Source: Vitellaria paradoxa (lineage: Eukaryota > Streptophyta > Magnoliopsida > Ericales > Sapotaceae). From it: a stretch of DNA of 64,000 nucleotides. Location of the stretch: NCBI GenBank assembly GCA_019916065.1, contig CM034236.1, positions 48,165,144-48,229,143 on the forward strand, read 5' to 3'. How positions within the stretch are numbered: the first letter of the stretch is position 1; each line of letters begins with the position of its first letter. The notes beneath the pieces are model-generated. The model was not told where the DNA came from. It was given only the letters and a program-made list of their open reading frames with translations, and made no database searches. Shown here piece by piece: positions 47,290 to 58,265 of this stretch. The position numbers and the translations under genes are program-made.

Positions 47290-47575
47290 ATCCAATATGA
47301 TATTGATTTCCTTATGTGCTCATTGATACTTATTTTACTTTCATATATTTAGGGGGAGCTAAATATATTTTAATATCTTTTTTACATTGACATTGATGCA
47401 TATATTTAGGGGGAGAATTATAACTAATTCTTACAATTTTTTCCCACTTCATATTATTTTTTATGATGTCAAAGGGGGAGAAAGACAAGATATTGATGAT
47501 TGATTGAACTTCTATAAATAGAAAACATTTTTCATGATTTATGTCTTTTGAGAATTTTATCTTAAATCATCAATG
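47290..47575 (+). other. Long 3' non-coding tail of the SIRE-type element
   Basis: Downstream of pol the strings TTAGGGGGAG (about 47350 and 47408) and AAAGGGGGAG (about 47471) recur. Several such purine tracts before the 3' LTR are typical of SIRE/Tork-type elements. The tail ends GTTTGTCATCATCAAAA and then runs into antisense LTR. Confidence 0.7.
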
Positions 47576-47630
47576 GTTTGTCATCATCAAAATCAATTAT
47601 AAAATTAACTTTATAAATCTTGGGCCAACA

Positions 47631-47880
47631 CCTTCCATTGTAATATTAAAATTCTTGCCACGGTCAATTTCAACTTGAATTGCAGTCTGTTATTATTCCA
47701 TAATAATTATGAAATTAAAATTTTCTACTTTCACATTGTGGAGCTAGCATATCATATACTTAAAATTATCTCATGTTATAATAATAACTAGTACATTCTT
47801 TAATACTACCTTTTAATTTTCAAACATAATAATTGGATTTTGATTTTATCATCCATTGTAATATTAGAGTTCTTGTAAAG
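47631..47880 (+). repeat. AT-rich tandem array, right part
   Basis: Continues the units of 41870-42277: TTATTCCATAATAATTATGA (about 47690) and TAATTTTCAAACATAATAAT (about 47814) match the left part. Joining 42277 to 47636 restores the repeat phase. Confidence 0.65.
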
Positions 47881-49030
47881 AACGGATAATCCCGACTCAT
47901 CTTTAGATTTTCTTCCTTACAAATGTCTGATTTCCAAAATCACTTCTATGTCAATCGAAAAGTTCAATTCAAAAAATATATGATGACGAGGTTCTTAGGA
48001 GAGGACACATTGGTTTACTAGTTACTATGGAAAGAATCTATTATTGATAGGAGCGTCACAATTAAAGTTATAAAGGGCCACTAGAATAAAGAAGATCTGA
48101 TCGGTAGATCAAACTCTCTCCTCTCTGTAATGCAACTAGTTCGTTACTCAGATATCGTCTAATGGAAAGAAGTCATGGTGACAGAGTAGAATATTTTCTT
48201 TGTTAGAGTCCAATAATGTGTTATTTTAGTCAATGTGAACATAAGAGATAAATTAAATTAAGAAATCTAAGTATATATATGTACATATATACACTTTTAA
48301 ATTTTAACTTAATTGTCAATACTTTAAGAATTTATTTAAAGAATTAATTATGTATTTCTAAAAGATAAACCTCATGTCTATTTAAACGTAAAAATCACTG
48401 TAACATATATGGTTGGGACACTGACAACTATATAATCTCAATTTTTATATATACGAGTCTCACATTAAATTCTCCATATAAATTGCAAATGATAATTGTA
48501 TGAAATATACACTGGATTCAAATGGCCACAATGCTGAAAGCATAACAGAGTCTGATTCTAAATCTAACTGCTACAGTTAAAAAAATAAAAAACTCTTTTT
48601 TTTTCTCCTAATAATTTTGCATATTCACGCACTCCTCTTTCTCTAAAACTAAATAAAAATTTCACCACCTTACTACGTACTCCTCTCTCTCTCACACACA
48701 CACACCATCATTAGGAGTTAATTAGTGTAATTTCGTATGAATAATTTGGGGTTTAGTTGGTGGCTTAGAAACTCAAATTCCTTTCATACCATTACCAAGT
48801 AAAAGAAAGAAACAAAGAAATGAGGCAACGTGTTATGTAATTTTATCCATATATACATATAAATAAATATTAGAAAGGATTCAATTTTCAGTAGAAAATG
48901 GGAAAAAGCCTCATTCAAATCCTGAAAGTGAAACTGCTTAGTTGTGTTCAGAAAGAAAAAAAAATAATTTTTTAGTAATTAATTTTTATTTTTTGTTTAT
49001 TTAAAATATTTATGCTTCATAATTAAAAAA
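47881..49030. other. Intergenic DNA, nothing recognised
   Basis: CT/CA microsatellite TCTCTCTCTCACACACACAC at about 48684-48704. No gene supported. Confidence 0.45.
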
Positions 49031-49039
49031 AATTAAAAC

Positions 49040-49190
49040 GTAACGATAATTTTAAAAAATGAGATAAAGTGAGATAAGTTATGAGTTCATAATTCGTACA
49101 GTGAGATAAAAAGTGAATAACCTTTAGAAATTTTAAAAATTTTTCAGAGATTTTTAAAATTTTACAACAAACCAAACGGAATCTAAAAAT
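49040..49190. mobile_element. MITE-like copy, family B
   Basis: Contains GAGTTCATAATTCGTACAGT then GAGATAAAAAGTGAATAA, the clearest version of the family B core, and ends CAACAAACCAAACGGAATCT. The minus frame at 49023-49256 lies in this repeat. Confidence 0.55.
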
Positions 49191-49788
49191 TAAAAAACTA
49201 AAAAGTTGCAACGAGCCTGCTCTCCAGGGCAGAGGTGATTTTTTGTTTTTTCTCATCTCAAATCCTATTTTTTTGACATGATTTTATTATTTGTGTCATA
49301 TTAATGTTCATTAACCATCTACGCATGTGGATCCACGAGCAGTAATACAGTGTAACACTTTCACAAGGATATCAACCGCAAGGGTTTACGAGGAATGTGT
49401 TGTCGAGCGTAGTTGGTTTATTGAATTTTTATTTTTAATTATTTAAAATATTTGGGTCAATTTACACACATGCTCTGATTAAATTTTAAAAGTCTAAAAT
49501 TAACAATAGTAAGTTTTGATGGTTATGAGAAGGTTCGTATTTGAAACCATTGATGAACAAATCAAAATTGTTACCAGTTAAAGCTACTTTCTAGCATTGA
49601 TAACCTTTCAAAAAAAAAAACTTTCTAGCATTGATTTATTGGATTTCTATTTGTGAAGTCTTGAAGGTCCAAATGTTCAGCGAAGGAATGCTCATTGCTC
49701 CTTGCTTTTGTTTAGTTTTTTTTTTTTTTTTCTTTTTTAGGTGATTTTATTTAATTTCAGAGTGATAAAATATGCAATGAGAGAAATA

Positions 49789-49823
<35 letters not shown>

Positions 49824-50680
49824 CGCGGGGAAGATAGAGATTTATTAGGAAAAAATATTATTCTTCTTTATTTTTTAATCATTGAATTATTTTCTATGAT
49901 AAGAACAATTAGATTTTGATAGTGTGATGACTTTCGATTGAGGTAACTATTAGATTTCCTTCGGTCCGCTTAAATGACCAGGAGAATTAGGAGCATTTGA
50001 TAGGGTGCACCCGATCGAGTGAGTTTATCCAGATGACCACGCTTATAACCCGAGGTGACCGAACAATAGGATTTCCAACCAAACCAAATGACTGTGGCAT
50101 TGAGGATAAGAAAGCTTACGTTACAATCACGTGTTTAACCTTCTTCTGACATATTTCGCACTATGCGCATATGAAAGTGTTGTTTAACAATTTTATTAAC
50201 CAATTAAGAGAATCGATTTTAAGATTTACAATATAAGTAGTGTAACCTAATTGGAGAGAAGTATGATCGTGTGAGACTAATGTGCATCTTATTCATACAG
50301 ATTTTACACTTTTATGTATACCATCTTCTCAAGTACACAAACACAATTTTTACCTTGCTAAAATTTTGTCAAAATAATTTCTCACTTCTCTTGTTAATTT
50401 AAGTATTGAATACTCTTTTACAATCATCTCACCGATGTATTAAATAGTTTTCCGTCTTAAATTGAATTTTAGTAGGACACGAGTGTATCGAGTCATCATA
50501 TTTATTGTAGGGGTTTTTGGAGGCCGGTCACTATTTATGGACTTATAAAGATTTAAGTCATACCCAAAAATCTTATTTGTGAATAAGTCACACTTGCAAC
50601 AAAAAGACCAAAAGGATATCACGCGTTTTTCACTACATTTCAAAACTGTCAGTTTTATCCGAAAATAGTGCACACTTTAC
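49191..50680. other. Intergenic DNA with (GA)n microsatellite
   Basis: (GA)n lies at 49793-49820. The rest has no sustained frame, RNA or terminal repeats that I can support. Confidence 0.45.
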
Positions 50681-50687
50681 TCATAAC

Positions 50688-50848
50688 TTCCGTGACTTTC
50701 CATCTTCTTTATAAAGCAAGTAAAATTGATTTTTGGAAACAAAATCAAAACTGTTTGAGAAAAACCTAATTCCGTGACTTTCCATCTTCTTTACAAAATA
50801 AGCAAAACTGATTTTTGGAAACAAAATCAAAACTATTTAGGAAAACAG
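50688..50848 (+). repeat. Tandem duplication of an 82-bp unit
   Basis: TTCCGTGACTTTCCATCTTC followed by TGATTTTTGGAAACAAAATC occurs at 50688 and again at 50770, with few changes. Confidence 0.85.
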
Positions 50849-50992
50849 TACCACATAATAAAACAATACCGCATAAAAAATAATACCACATAATAAAACA
50901 TTATCGCATAAAAATAGTACCGCATAAAAAAACAGTACTACATAATAAAACAGTACCACATAATAAAACAGTACCTCATTAAAACAGCACCA
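50843..50992 (+). repeat. Minisatellite of ~18-20 bp units
   Basis: Units of the form ACAGTACCACATAATAAA recur about eight times with decay (ATTATCGCATAAA, AGTACCGCATAAAA). They share CAGTACCRCA with the adjacent 146-bp satellite. Confidence 0.75.
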
Positions 50993-52680
50993 TTCTTTGC
51001 ATGATATAGTCATGCAGTACTGTTTTTGAACGAGCATGCATCCTAAAAAAAACAGTACCGCAGACATGTGGTACTGTCACACATGCGGTACTGTCAGTCA
51101 TTCGTTTGATATGTGAACTATTTTTGTGTTTACATGTGATGTTTGCATAATAGAGTCATGCGGTACTGTTTTTGAACGAGCATGCATCCTAAAAGAAACA
51201 GTACCGCAGACATGTGGTACTGTCACACATGCGGTACTGTCAGTCATTTGTTTGATATGTGAACTATTTTTGTGTTTACATGTGATGTTTGCATGATAGA
51301 GTCGTGCGGTACTATTTTTGAACGAGCATGCATCCTAAAAAAAAACAGTACCGCAGACATGTGGTACTGTCACACATGCGGTACTGTCGGTCATTCGTTT
51401 GATATGTGAACTATTTTTGTGTTTACATGTGATGTTTGCATGATAGAGTCGTGCGGTACTATTTTTGAACGAGCATGCATTCTTAAAAAAAACAGTACCG
51501 CAGACATGTGGTACTGTCACACATGCGGTACTGTCGGTCATTCGTTTGATATGTGAACTATTTTTGTGTTTATATGTGATGTTTGCATGATATAGTCATG
51601 CGGTACTGTTTTTGAACGAGCATGCATCCTAAAAAAACAGTATCGTAGACATGTGGTACTGTCACACATGCGGTACTGTCGATTTTTCGTTTGATATGTG
51701 AACTATTTTTGTGTTTACATGTGATGTTTGCATGATAGAGTCATGCGGTACTGTTTTTGAACGAGCATGCATCCTAAAAAAAACAGTACCGCAGACATGT
51801 GGTACTGTCACACATGCGGTACTGTCAGTCATTCGTTTGATATGTGAACTATTTTTGTGTTTACATGTGATGTTTGCATAATAGAGTCATGCGGTACTGT
51901 TTTTGAACGAGCATGCATCCTAAAAAAAACAGTACCGCAGACATGTGGTACTGTCACACATGTGGTACTGTCGGTCATTCGTTTGATATATGAACTATTT
52001 TTGTGTTTACATGTGATGTTTGCATGATAGAGTCGTGCGGTACTGTTTTTGAACGAGCATGCATCCTAAAAAAAACAGTACCGCAAACATGTGGTACTGT
52101 CACACATGCGGTACTGTCGGTCATTCGTTTGATATGTGAACTATTTTTGTGTTTACATGTGATGTTTTCATGATATAGTCATGCGGTACTGTTTTTGAAC
52201 GAGCATGCATCCTAAAAAAAACAGTACCACAGACATGTGGTACTGTCACACATGCGGTACTGTCGGTCATTCGTTTGATATGTGAACTATTTTTGTGTTT
52301 ACATGTGATGTTTGCATGATAGAGTTGTGCGGTACTGTTTTTGAACGAGCATGCATCCTAAAAAAAACAGTACCGCAGACATGTGGTACTGTCACACATG
52401 CGGTACTGTCGGTCATTCGTTTGATATGTGAACTATTTTTGTGTTTACATATGATGTTTGCATGATAGAGTCGTGCGGTACTGTTTTTGAATGAGCATGC
52501 ATCATAAAAAAAACAGTACCGCAGACATGTGGTACTGTCACACATGCAGTACTGTCGGTTATTCATTTGATATGTGAACTATTTTTGTGTTTACATGTGA
52601 TGTTTGCATGATATAGTCACGCGGTACTGTTTTTGAACGAGCATGCATCCTAAAAAAAAATAGTACCGCAGTCATGTGTT
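50993..52680 (+). repeat. 146-bp satellite array, about 11.5 copies
   Basis: The string TTTACATGTGATGTTTGCAT recurs at 145-147-bp spacing (51132, 51278, 51425, 51572, 51717, 51863, 52009, 52155, 52301, 52447, 52593 for its ACATG). Monomers are very similar. Each holds the perfect stem TGCGGTACTGTTTTT / AAAAACAGTACCGCA around a loop with GCATGC, then a 17-bp direct repeat ACATGTGGTACTGTCAC / ACATGCGGTACTGTCGG. Because 146 is not a multiple of three, reading frames across it (51335-51541, 52267-52566, minus) are by-products. Confidence 0.95.
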
Positions 52681-53090
52681 TAAATACGTAATCCAGATCT
52701 GTATATATTCATTCGATCGACGTTAATCTCACAGCACAAACTCACGTAATCCGTGTGTATTCCTTCGTATATAATCCTTTAACAGATTTTTATCTCACTA
52801 TATGTTCACGCAATTGATAAGGAATGAAACAAAAACGGAAAACGTGATTCTCGGTTCCATAATTTTCGGCAACTTTATCTCAGTTAATTATAGAAAAAAG
52901 ACATTTAAGTCATATTATAAATTATATTTAAAACAAATTCGTGGGACCCACTCAAAAGTATGATTTAAATACAAAACTTTTCATATTAATGTGACTTAAA
53001 AGTAATATTTTTTTTTTAGTGTGACTAATAACTTTAAAAGATTACCAAGTATGACTTAGATGCAATTTTTCGTTTATTGTAACAGTTCGG
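52681..53090. other. Intergenic DNA, nothing recognised
   Basis: AT-rich, no repeat unit of the satellite beyond 52680 and no gene. Confidence 0.5.
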
Positions 53091-53094
53091 CCCC

Positions 53095-53650
53095 ACTGCC
53101 ACTTAGACACTACAGGCCCCAACCCTGGGATCGGGATCTGGTGCACGGCAGCGCCAGGGTCCGGGTAAACAAACCTCACACGTCACACGTGTTAACTCCA
53201 AAGCGTGCACAATTTGGAAAATGACCGCTGAACGATTCCAACCTACTGTAGGTTGAAACTGGAAAGTCTCCTTCAAACCTCCTGCGATTATTTCAACCCT
53301 TTCCAAGATTGTAGACAGAGACAGAAGAGACAAAGCCCCAGCGGGCGGCGAGTGGATTTTGCGTTCTTCTGTTGGCTGGACTTTTTCTATTTTCTTTTTA
53401 TTATGCATATTATATATTTACATATATTACACGTATGCGTGTGTTTTTGTTTAATATTCTTTTAACTGGAAACGCTCATCAAGTCAACATCATCGTCATG
53501 CTCGTGATCATAGTGGGTGTTAGGTGCTCTCTCCAGATGGGCTGGGGAGATAGATACCTTATAGTTGTGCAAAGAAGAAGACTCGTCCCCGTTTTATTGG
53601 GTTAATCCTACTTCTCGCTGTTGCTGCTACTGGGTCCTTGCTCCTTAATC
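53095..53650 (+). promoter_or_regulatory. Promoter and 5' untranslated region of the MFS gene
   Basis: This GC-richer block precedes the transporter gene. It has ACACGTGT within ACGTCACACGTGTT (about 53180-53193), a G-box/ABRE-like site. The string TATATATTTACATATATTAC lies at 53409-53430, and CT-rich, leader-like sequence follows to the start codon. The assignment to the gene rests on position. Confidence 0.45.
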
Positions 53651-53651
53651 G

Positions 53652-53747
53652 ATGCCATGCCCGTCAAAATCTCCAGATTTCGTCGTCTTCTTCTTCGATC
53701 CGGTTCCGCCTCTCCTCTTCCGCAGCAATTACTGGGCATCACCATGA
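53652..53747 (+). promoter_or_regulatory. Upstream ORF overlapping the MFS start codon
   Basis: An ATG at 53652 opens a 31-codon frame whose stop TGA overlaps the downstream ATG at 53744 as ATGA. Such an arrangement can couple termination with re-initiation. It matters only if transcription starts upstream of 53652 and if 53744, not 53657, is the true start. Confidence 0.4.
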
Positions 53748-56700
53748 ACAAGTACTTTTTTTCCCCTTTCTTCTTCTCCCTCGTATTTTTCGTGAATTTC
53801 AGTTGCTCTCTGTCGTGTACAGGCTTTGTTGTTGTTCATTTTTTGTGATCTTTGTTTCTTTAAAACCGTTTCATTGGGATTTATGGACAAATGATTCAGA
53901 TTTTATTTTGCTGACTTAATACTTCGCGTTGCTTATTCTCTGTTTGGTTGCCTAGAAAGTGTACGGAAAGAAAAGAAATTCAAAATTGTTTAACTTTCCT
54001 CGTCATTTCGGGTCCGGGGTTATAAAATGAATTGAACTAAATCAAAATTTCTAGATTATTTTTTCTCTCAACTAATTGGTGTGTTAGCGATGAAGTTAAT
54101 GGAGGGAGTTTCATCTTCAGGAGATGGAATTATTTGTGGATCGAATTATTTTTTTTTGGGGGGGGGGGGATTTCTGTTTTTTGGCGGAGTAATGTAGATT
54201 ATAGAACAGTGGAGCCTGTTTGTTGTATGAGTTTTCTTTTTAGTTGACTGCTGCTACCAACTTTTACAGCTTAAAACTTTATAGTAGGTCATAACTTACC
54301 TTCAGATAAGCAAGTATATTAAAGTTATCTTGTATTTCGAGCAGCAGTTCTGAATACTTCCATTTGGATTCATTCTTTATGGTTTTGTTGCCTTCTGATG
54401 CGTGGAGTTGAAATCACAACAATGTGAAGTATACAGAAATGCCTTACTGGAAAAAAAAAAAAAAAAAAAAAAAAATTATACAGAAATGCCTGCCATTGTA
54501 GGACTGGCCTTGATGCAACTATCTTGGTACTATTATCGGTGCTTCCATCAGCTTATCATTCTGTTCATCACCATCTTTTACTATTGTTTCATTTATACTT
54601 CTATTTCGGAAGTGAGAGCCATTGATAGATGAAGAAGACGATTACCGGCATGTAAATTGGCTTTAGAAATCAATCGAGGTAGTTCTTATTCAAAAATACA
54701 AACGAGAAGAGTCCATATATGACATTAACATGTTGGATAAAATAAATCCTAACCAAGTGTTCCCATGTAATCTTAGTTGTCGGAATCAATGCCATGATGT
54801 CTGGGTCAGGACTTCAAATCTATCACATTCTGCTACACATCCATGTGAATGTCTCTATCCTAATGCCACTTGATCCTATTGTCAGATGTTTTCTCATTTA
54901 TCCTGAATTTTGTTGTGCCATTGAACATCGCTAGCAAGTATAATTTGAAGTGTTTCTAATTTGATAGGTGTCTGATTTTATAACATCTTAAAGCACCTTC
55001 AACCAACTTTTTATCTGTCAGTCCCCTCTTCCTTCTGTGTCTTCCTGCAGTTGATTGAACCAAAAGAAAAAATTGGTTGCTCTTGACTCTTGGGCCTAAT
55101 TGGTACAAGAGAATGAAATGGAATGGTCATTCCCACACTTTCATTCCATTCTCTTGTTTGGTACGCTTGTTTGAAATGCTACTTTATTTGAGAAAATGAA
55201 ATGGAATATAACGTGGGAATGACCATTTCATTCTATTCTTGTACCAAACTAGGTCCAAGTATTCGACCATGATTCTCCTTTTTACCTTGTAGTCACACTA
55301 TTGACCAGAATCATATGTTTTACATTTAGTTTTAATCTTGTTACCTTGTTGCTTCTCTCAGACTCTGCCTTAAGTTGTTCTTCATTGAAATTAGCTCTTA
55401 ACAAGGCAGGGATAAGAGGACTTCTCTTTTGGAATGCAAATTCTCCCCTACCATATGATCAAATAGTCTATGTAACTCATTGTTATAGCTTTTCCTTGTG
55501 AAGAAAAATGCTTTATAATCGGCAGTTTGCCATCCAGTGGCAGCAGCTGAATTGAAGGTTTTAAGATGTAGTGAGCTGCAATGTGGCTTGTTCATTTGCA
55601 ATGAAAATGATTCATCACTAGAGTGGAAATATTGACTCTTGCATCTCACGTTTAAGCATTGGTACTGCTGAATCACCACTTGATCTCAAGTTGATCAAAT
55701 TGCAACTAGATATTTTGTGATTTCCTATAATACTATGATGCATGGTTTTCAAGAGCCTGTGTGGCAAATTGGCCAATGTCTTTGAAGTGTTTTCCCATGC
55801 CTTTTTATTGGTCATTAAGCTTTCTTCAGATTGCCCTTTTTGTGGAGAAAAGAATGAATTGTGGGATTCAGGTAGCTGCTATGTAATAAAACAATAATTT
55901 GGGATTCAGCTAGCTTCTATGTAATACTTATTTTGTCAATCGTCACACAAATGGTGTTGATATATATTGCTCGTCCAGCTTCATGGACTTCTATAATAAG
56001 CTTATGCTACTAGATCTTTATTTCTGTTCCTTTATTGTCTTCAATCAAGTTCATTGCTGTGCCATAATAACTTAGTGCACTTAAAGCTGCTTTCTGATCA
56101 TAGCATTTTTTGGGCTTATTATAGATCAAGAAAAATTTTTGGGATTTCTCTCTCCATACTTATCATCAACATGGCTGCTATAATGGAGCGAGCTGATGAA
56201 AGTCTCTTACCATCTGTTTACAAAGAAGTTAGCGAGGCTTTCAGTGCCGGGCCATCTGACCTCGGATATCTCACTTTCATTAGGAACTTCGTGCAGGGAC
56301 TGGCATCGCCTTTGGCAGGTATGTTAGTAATCAGGTACGACCGCCCTACAGTTCTTGCAATGGGCATCCTGTGCTGGGCCTTGTCAACAGCTGCAGTGGG
56401 TGCATGCCAGTATTTTGTGCAAGTTGCTTTCTGGAGAGCAATAAATGGCTTTGGACTGGCAATTGTGATACCAGCGCTCCAATCGTTCATAGCTGACAGT
56501 TATGGGGATGGTGTGAGGGGTGTTGGATTTGGGTTCCTGAACCTTGTTGGTACCATAGGTGGCATTGGAGGTGGTGTTGTTGCTACAGTGATGGCTGGTT
56601 ACGAGTTCTGGGGTATGCCAGGATGGCGGTGTGCATTCGTTATGATGGCAACCCTGAGTTCCCTTATCGCGTTCCTCGTTTTTCTTTTTGTTGTTGACCC

Positions 56701-57708
56701 AAGACAAAGAGCCAGCATTGATCACGTTACTGGCAAATATTCTGATAGGTATGAATTTTCAGTAGCTCCTAGGTTCATCCATCAGTTACTCATCATCTCT
56801 CAGTGAGTACTAACTCAGCTGTGTACTGTGGCAGGGAAGATTTGGTAGATAAGGGCAGTGACAATTCAGCATCAATTTGGCTGGAATCATGGACAGCAAT
56901 GAAAGCAGTCATAAAAGTGCAGACATTTCAGATCATTGTATTGCAGGGTCTTGTAGGTTCCCTACCTTGGACAGCCATGGTGTTCTTCACCTTGTGGTTT
57001 GAACTAATTGGTGAGCATGTATGCCAATTTTCGAACGAAGAAAAAATGAAGACAAAGTAATATACAAACACTTAAGCTAGTACATAAATCAAATTGGTTC
57101 TTATTGCAGGATTTGATCACAATAGTGCAGCTTCACTTGTCAGTATTTTTGCCGCTGGATGCGCTATTGGATCCCTCCTTGGTGGAATAATAGCGGATCA
57201 ATTGTCTCACATCTACCCTCGCCATGGCCGTATCATTTGCGCACAGTTCAGTGCTGTCATGGGAATTCCTTTCTCGTGGTTCCTCCTCACAGTGATTCCC
57301 CAGTCAGTAAGCAGTTATTTCACCTATGCTGCGACTCTCTTCCTCATGGGTCTTACCATCAGCTGGCTTGCCACTGCTACAAATGGCCCCATGTTTGCTG
57401 AGGTTGTACCTGCCAAACACCGGACCATGATTTATGCATTCGACCGTGCTTTTGAAGGTTCGTTCTCTTCTTTTGCTGCTCCTGTGGTTGGTATTCTTGC
57501 AGAGAAGATGTACGGCTATGATCCGAAGTCGGTTGATCCAGTTTCGGGTTCGACAAGAGAGGCCTTTGCATTGTCGAGAGGATTGCTTTCAATGATGGCA
57601 GTCCCCTTTGGCTTGTGCTGCTTGTTTTATACACCTTTGTATTGGATTTTCCGCAGGGACCGTGAAACTGCTAAGATGGCCAGTTTAAAAGAGGAAGAAA
57701 TGTTGTAA
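53744..57708 (+). CDS. UNE2: Major facilitator superfamily transporter, UNE2-like (four exons)
   Basis: A membrane transporter of the plant UNE2 (unfertilized embryo sac 2) type MFS family; substrate unknown. Exons are 53744-53751, 56125-56748, 56835-57010 and 57110-57708; all introns are GT-AG and all phases fit, giving 468 residues. The first exon holds only MNK minus one base, the second continues SRKIFGISLS. MERADESLLPSVYKEVSEAF is at residues ~23-42, followed by LGYLTFIRNFVQGLASPLAG, RPTVLAMGILCWALSTAAVG and FWRAINGFGLAIVIPALQSF (MFS helices). In the second half come WTAMVFFTLWFELIG|FDHN, GSLLGGIIADQLSHIYPRHG and AEVVPAKHRTMIYAFDRAFE. The C-terminus is short and acidic. An in-frame ATG at 53657 would add 29 residues rich in Arg/Leu/Ser. 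I prefer 53744 because relatives begin close to the KIFGISLS block. No stops or shifts; the gene appears intact. Confidence 0.92.
53752..56124 (+). other. Intron 1 of the MFS gene (2.37 kb)
   Basis: The donor AACAA|GTACTT and acceptor TTATAG|ATCAAG join the partial codon AA to A, giving Lys. The intron contains a G run at 54161-54170, an A run at 54451-54475, a short GAA/TATACAGAAATGCC duplication around it, and a MITE at 55092-55256. Small frames within it (53621-53919, 54402-54632, 55301-55815) have no family similarity. Confidence 0.8.
55092..55256. mobile_element. MITE with ~44-bp inverted repeats inside intron 1
   Basis: The left arm begins GGGCCTAATTGGTACAAGAG and reaches GGAATGGTCATTCCCAC. 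The right arm is its complement, beginning GTGGGAATGACCATTTCATT and ending CCAAACTAGGTCC. A second inner copy of GAATGGAATG/CATTCCATTC lies near 55140. The ~165-bp element can fold into a near-complete hairpin in the pre-mRNA. Confidence 0.8.
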
Positions 57709-57930
57709 CAAGCTGTAGCCCTCTTTTTTTGGGGGGGGGGGGGGGGGGGGGGTGTTGGAATTTAGTGTGGAGCCTGTTTTTGTGTGCGGTGATCCGGATA
57801 ATGACCCGATCCCGAAATAATGTTGCATGGTTTTGTTTTGGGATTTTTTCTGAGGCTTAGTCTATGGAGTGGAGACTTGGGCGGATAGGCCCAAAATTTT
57901 TGGTAGGGTTAAAAATATATAGTGTTTGAA
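57709..57930 (+). other. Probable 3' untranslated region of the MFS gene
   Basis: After TAA the sequence runs through a T run and a G run of about 22 bases (57731-57752), then mixed sequence. No polyadenylation signal could be chosen with confidence. Confidence 0.4.
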
Positions 57931-58265
57931 AACTCTACAGCCGTGGCATAAAATTTTTCTTCAAAATAGTAAAAATCTTTCTGCAACTCCAAAGACATAG
58001 GCATGATTGGCCGAATCTCGTAAAATCTTGTGTTCTTGTGTTAATTGATTTATTCTCGCTCTCTCTCTCTATTGTTGATTGCATTCCTAACAGTGTGGCC
58101 CGGGGGGGGGGGGGGGGATGGGTTAGTGGGTGGACGAGCTGTATTTGGTTGAGGTTAATTGATCTTGTGAAAGACCAGACCAAATAGAGATCAGAGACAT
58201 CAATACCGGAAAATGAAAAGCTTTTCCCAGTTCAATGCAGGAAAATCAATAACATAGAGATCAGA

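Larger units (their letters stand above)
42278..47630. mobile_element. Rearranged SIRE-type copia retroelement, permuted plus copy inside an antisense LTR
   Basis: The outer ends belong to one LTR in minus orientation: TGTTATCCCAAATAGCAAC at 42278 (complement of the LTR end) and CTTGGGCCAACA ending at 47630 (complement of the LTR start). They are flanked by CTTTC (42273-42277) and CCTTC (47631-47635), a 5-bp duplication with one change. Inside lies plus-strand sequence: the polypurine tract GGGGGAGAT (43416-43424), an LTR from its first base at 43425 to about 44610, then pol from the pre-integrase motif to the end of RNase H and the long 3' tail. The tail fuses to the antisense LTR at the shared string TTTGTCATCATCAAAA. 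LTR end, primer site, gag and protease are missing. Confidence 0.75.

Noticed and set aside
51335..52566. Minus-strand frames of up to 99 codons in the satellite
   Set aside because: They repeat the monomer in shifting frames (146 is not divisible by three) and resemble no protein family.
50993..52680. Regular spacing resembling a CRISPR array
   Set aside because: The whole 146-bp unit is repeated; there are no unique spacers, and the context is a plant genome. It is a satellite.
53103..53408. Minus-strand frame of 101 codons
   Set aside because: It overlaps the likely promoter and leader of the MFS gene, shows no domain, and is a chance frame in GC-rich DNA.
56218..57634. Several minus-strand frames of 85-113 codons
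   Set aside because: They are opposite-strand shadows of the MFS exons.
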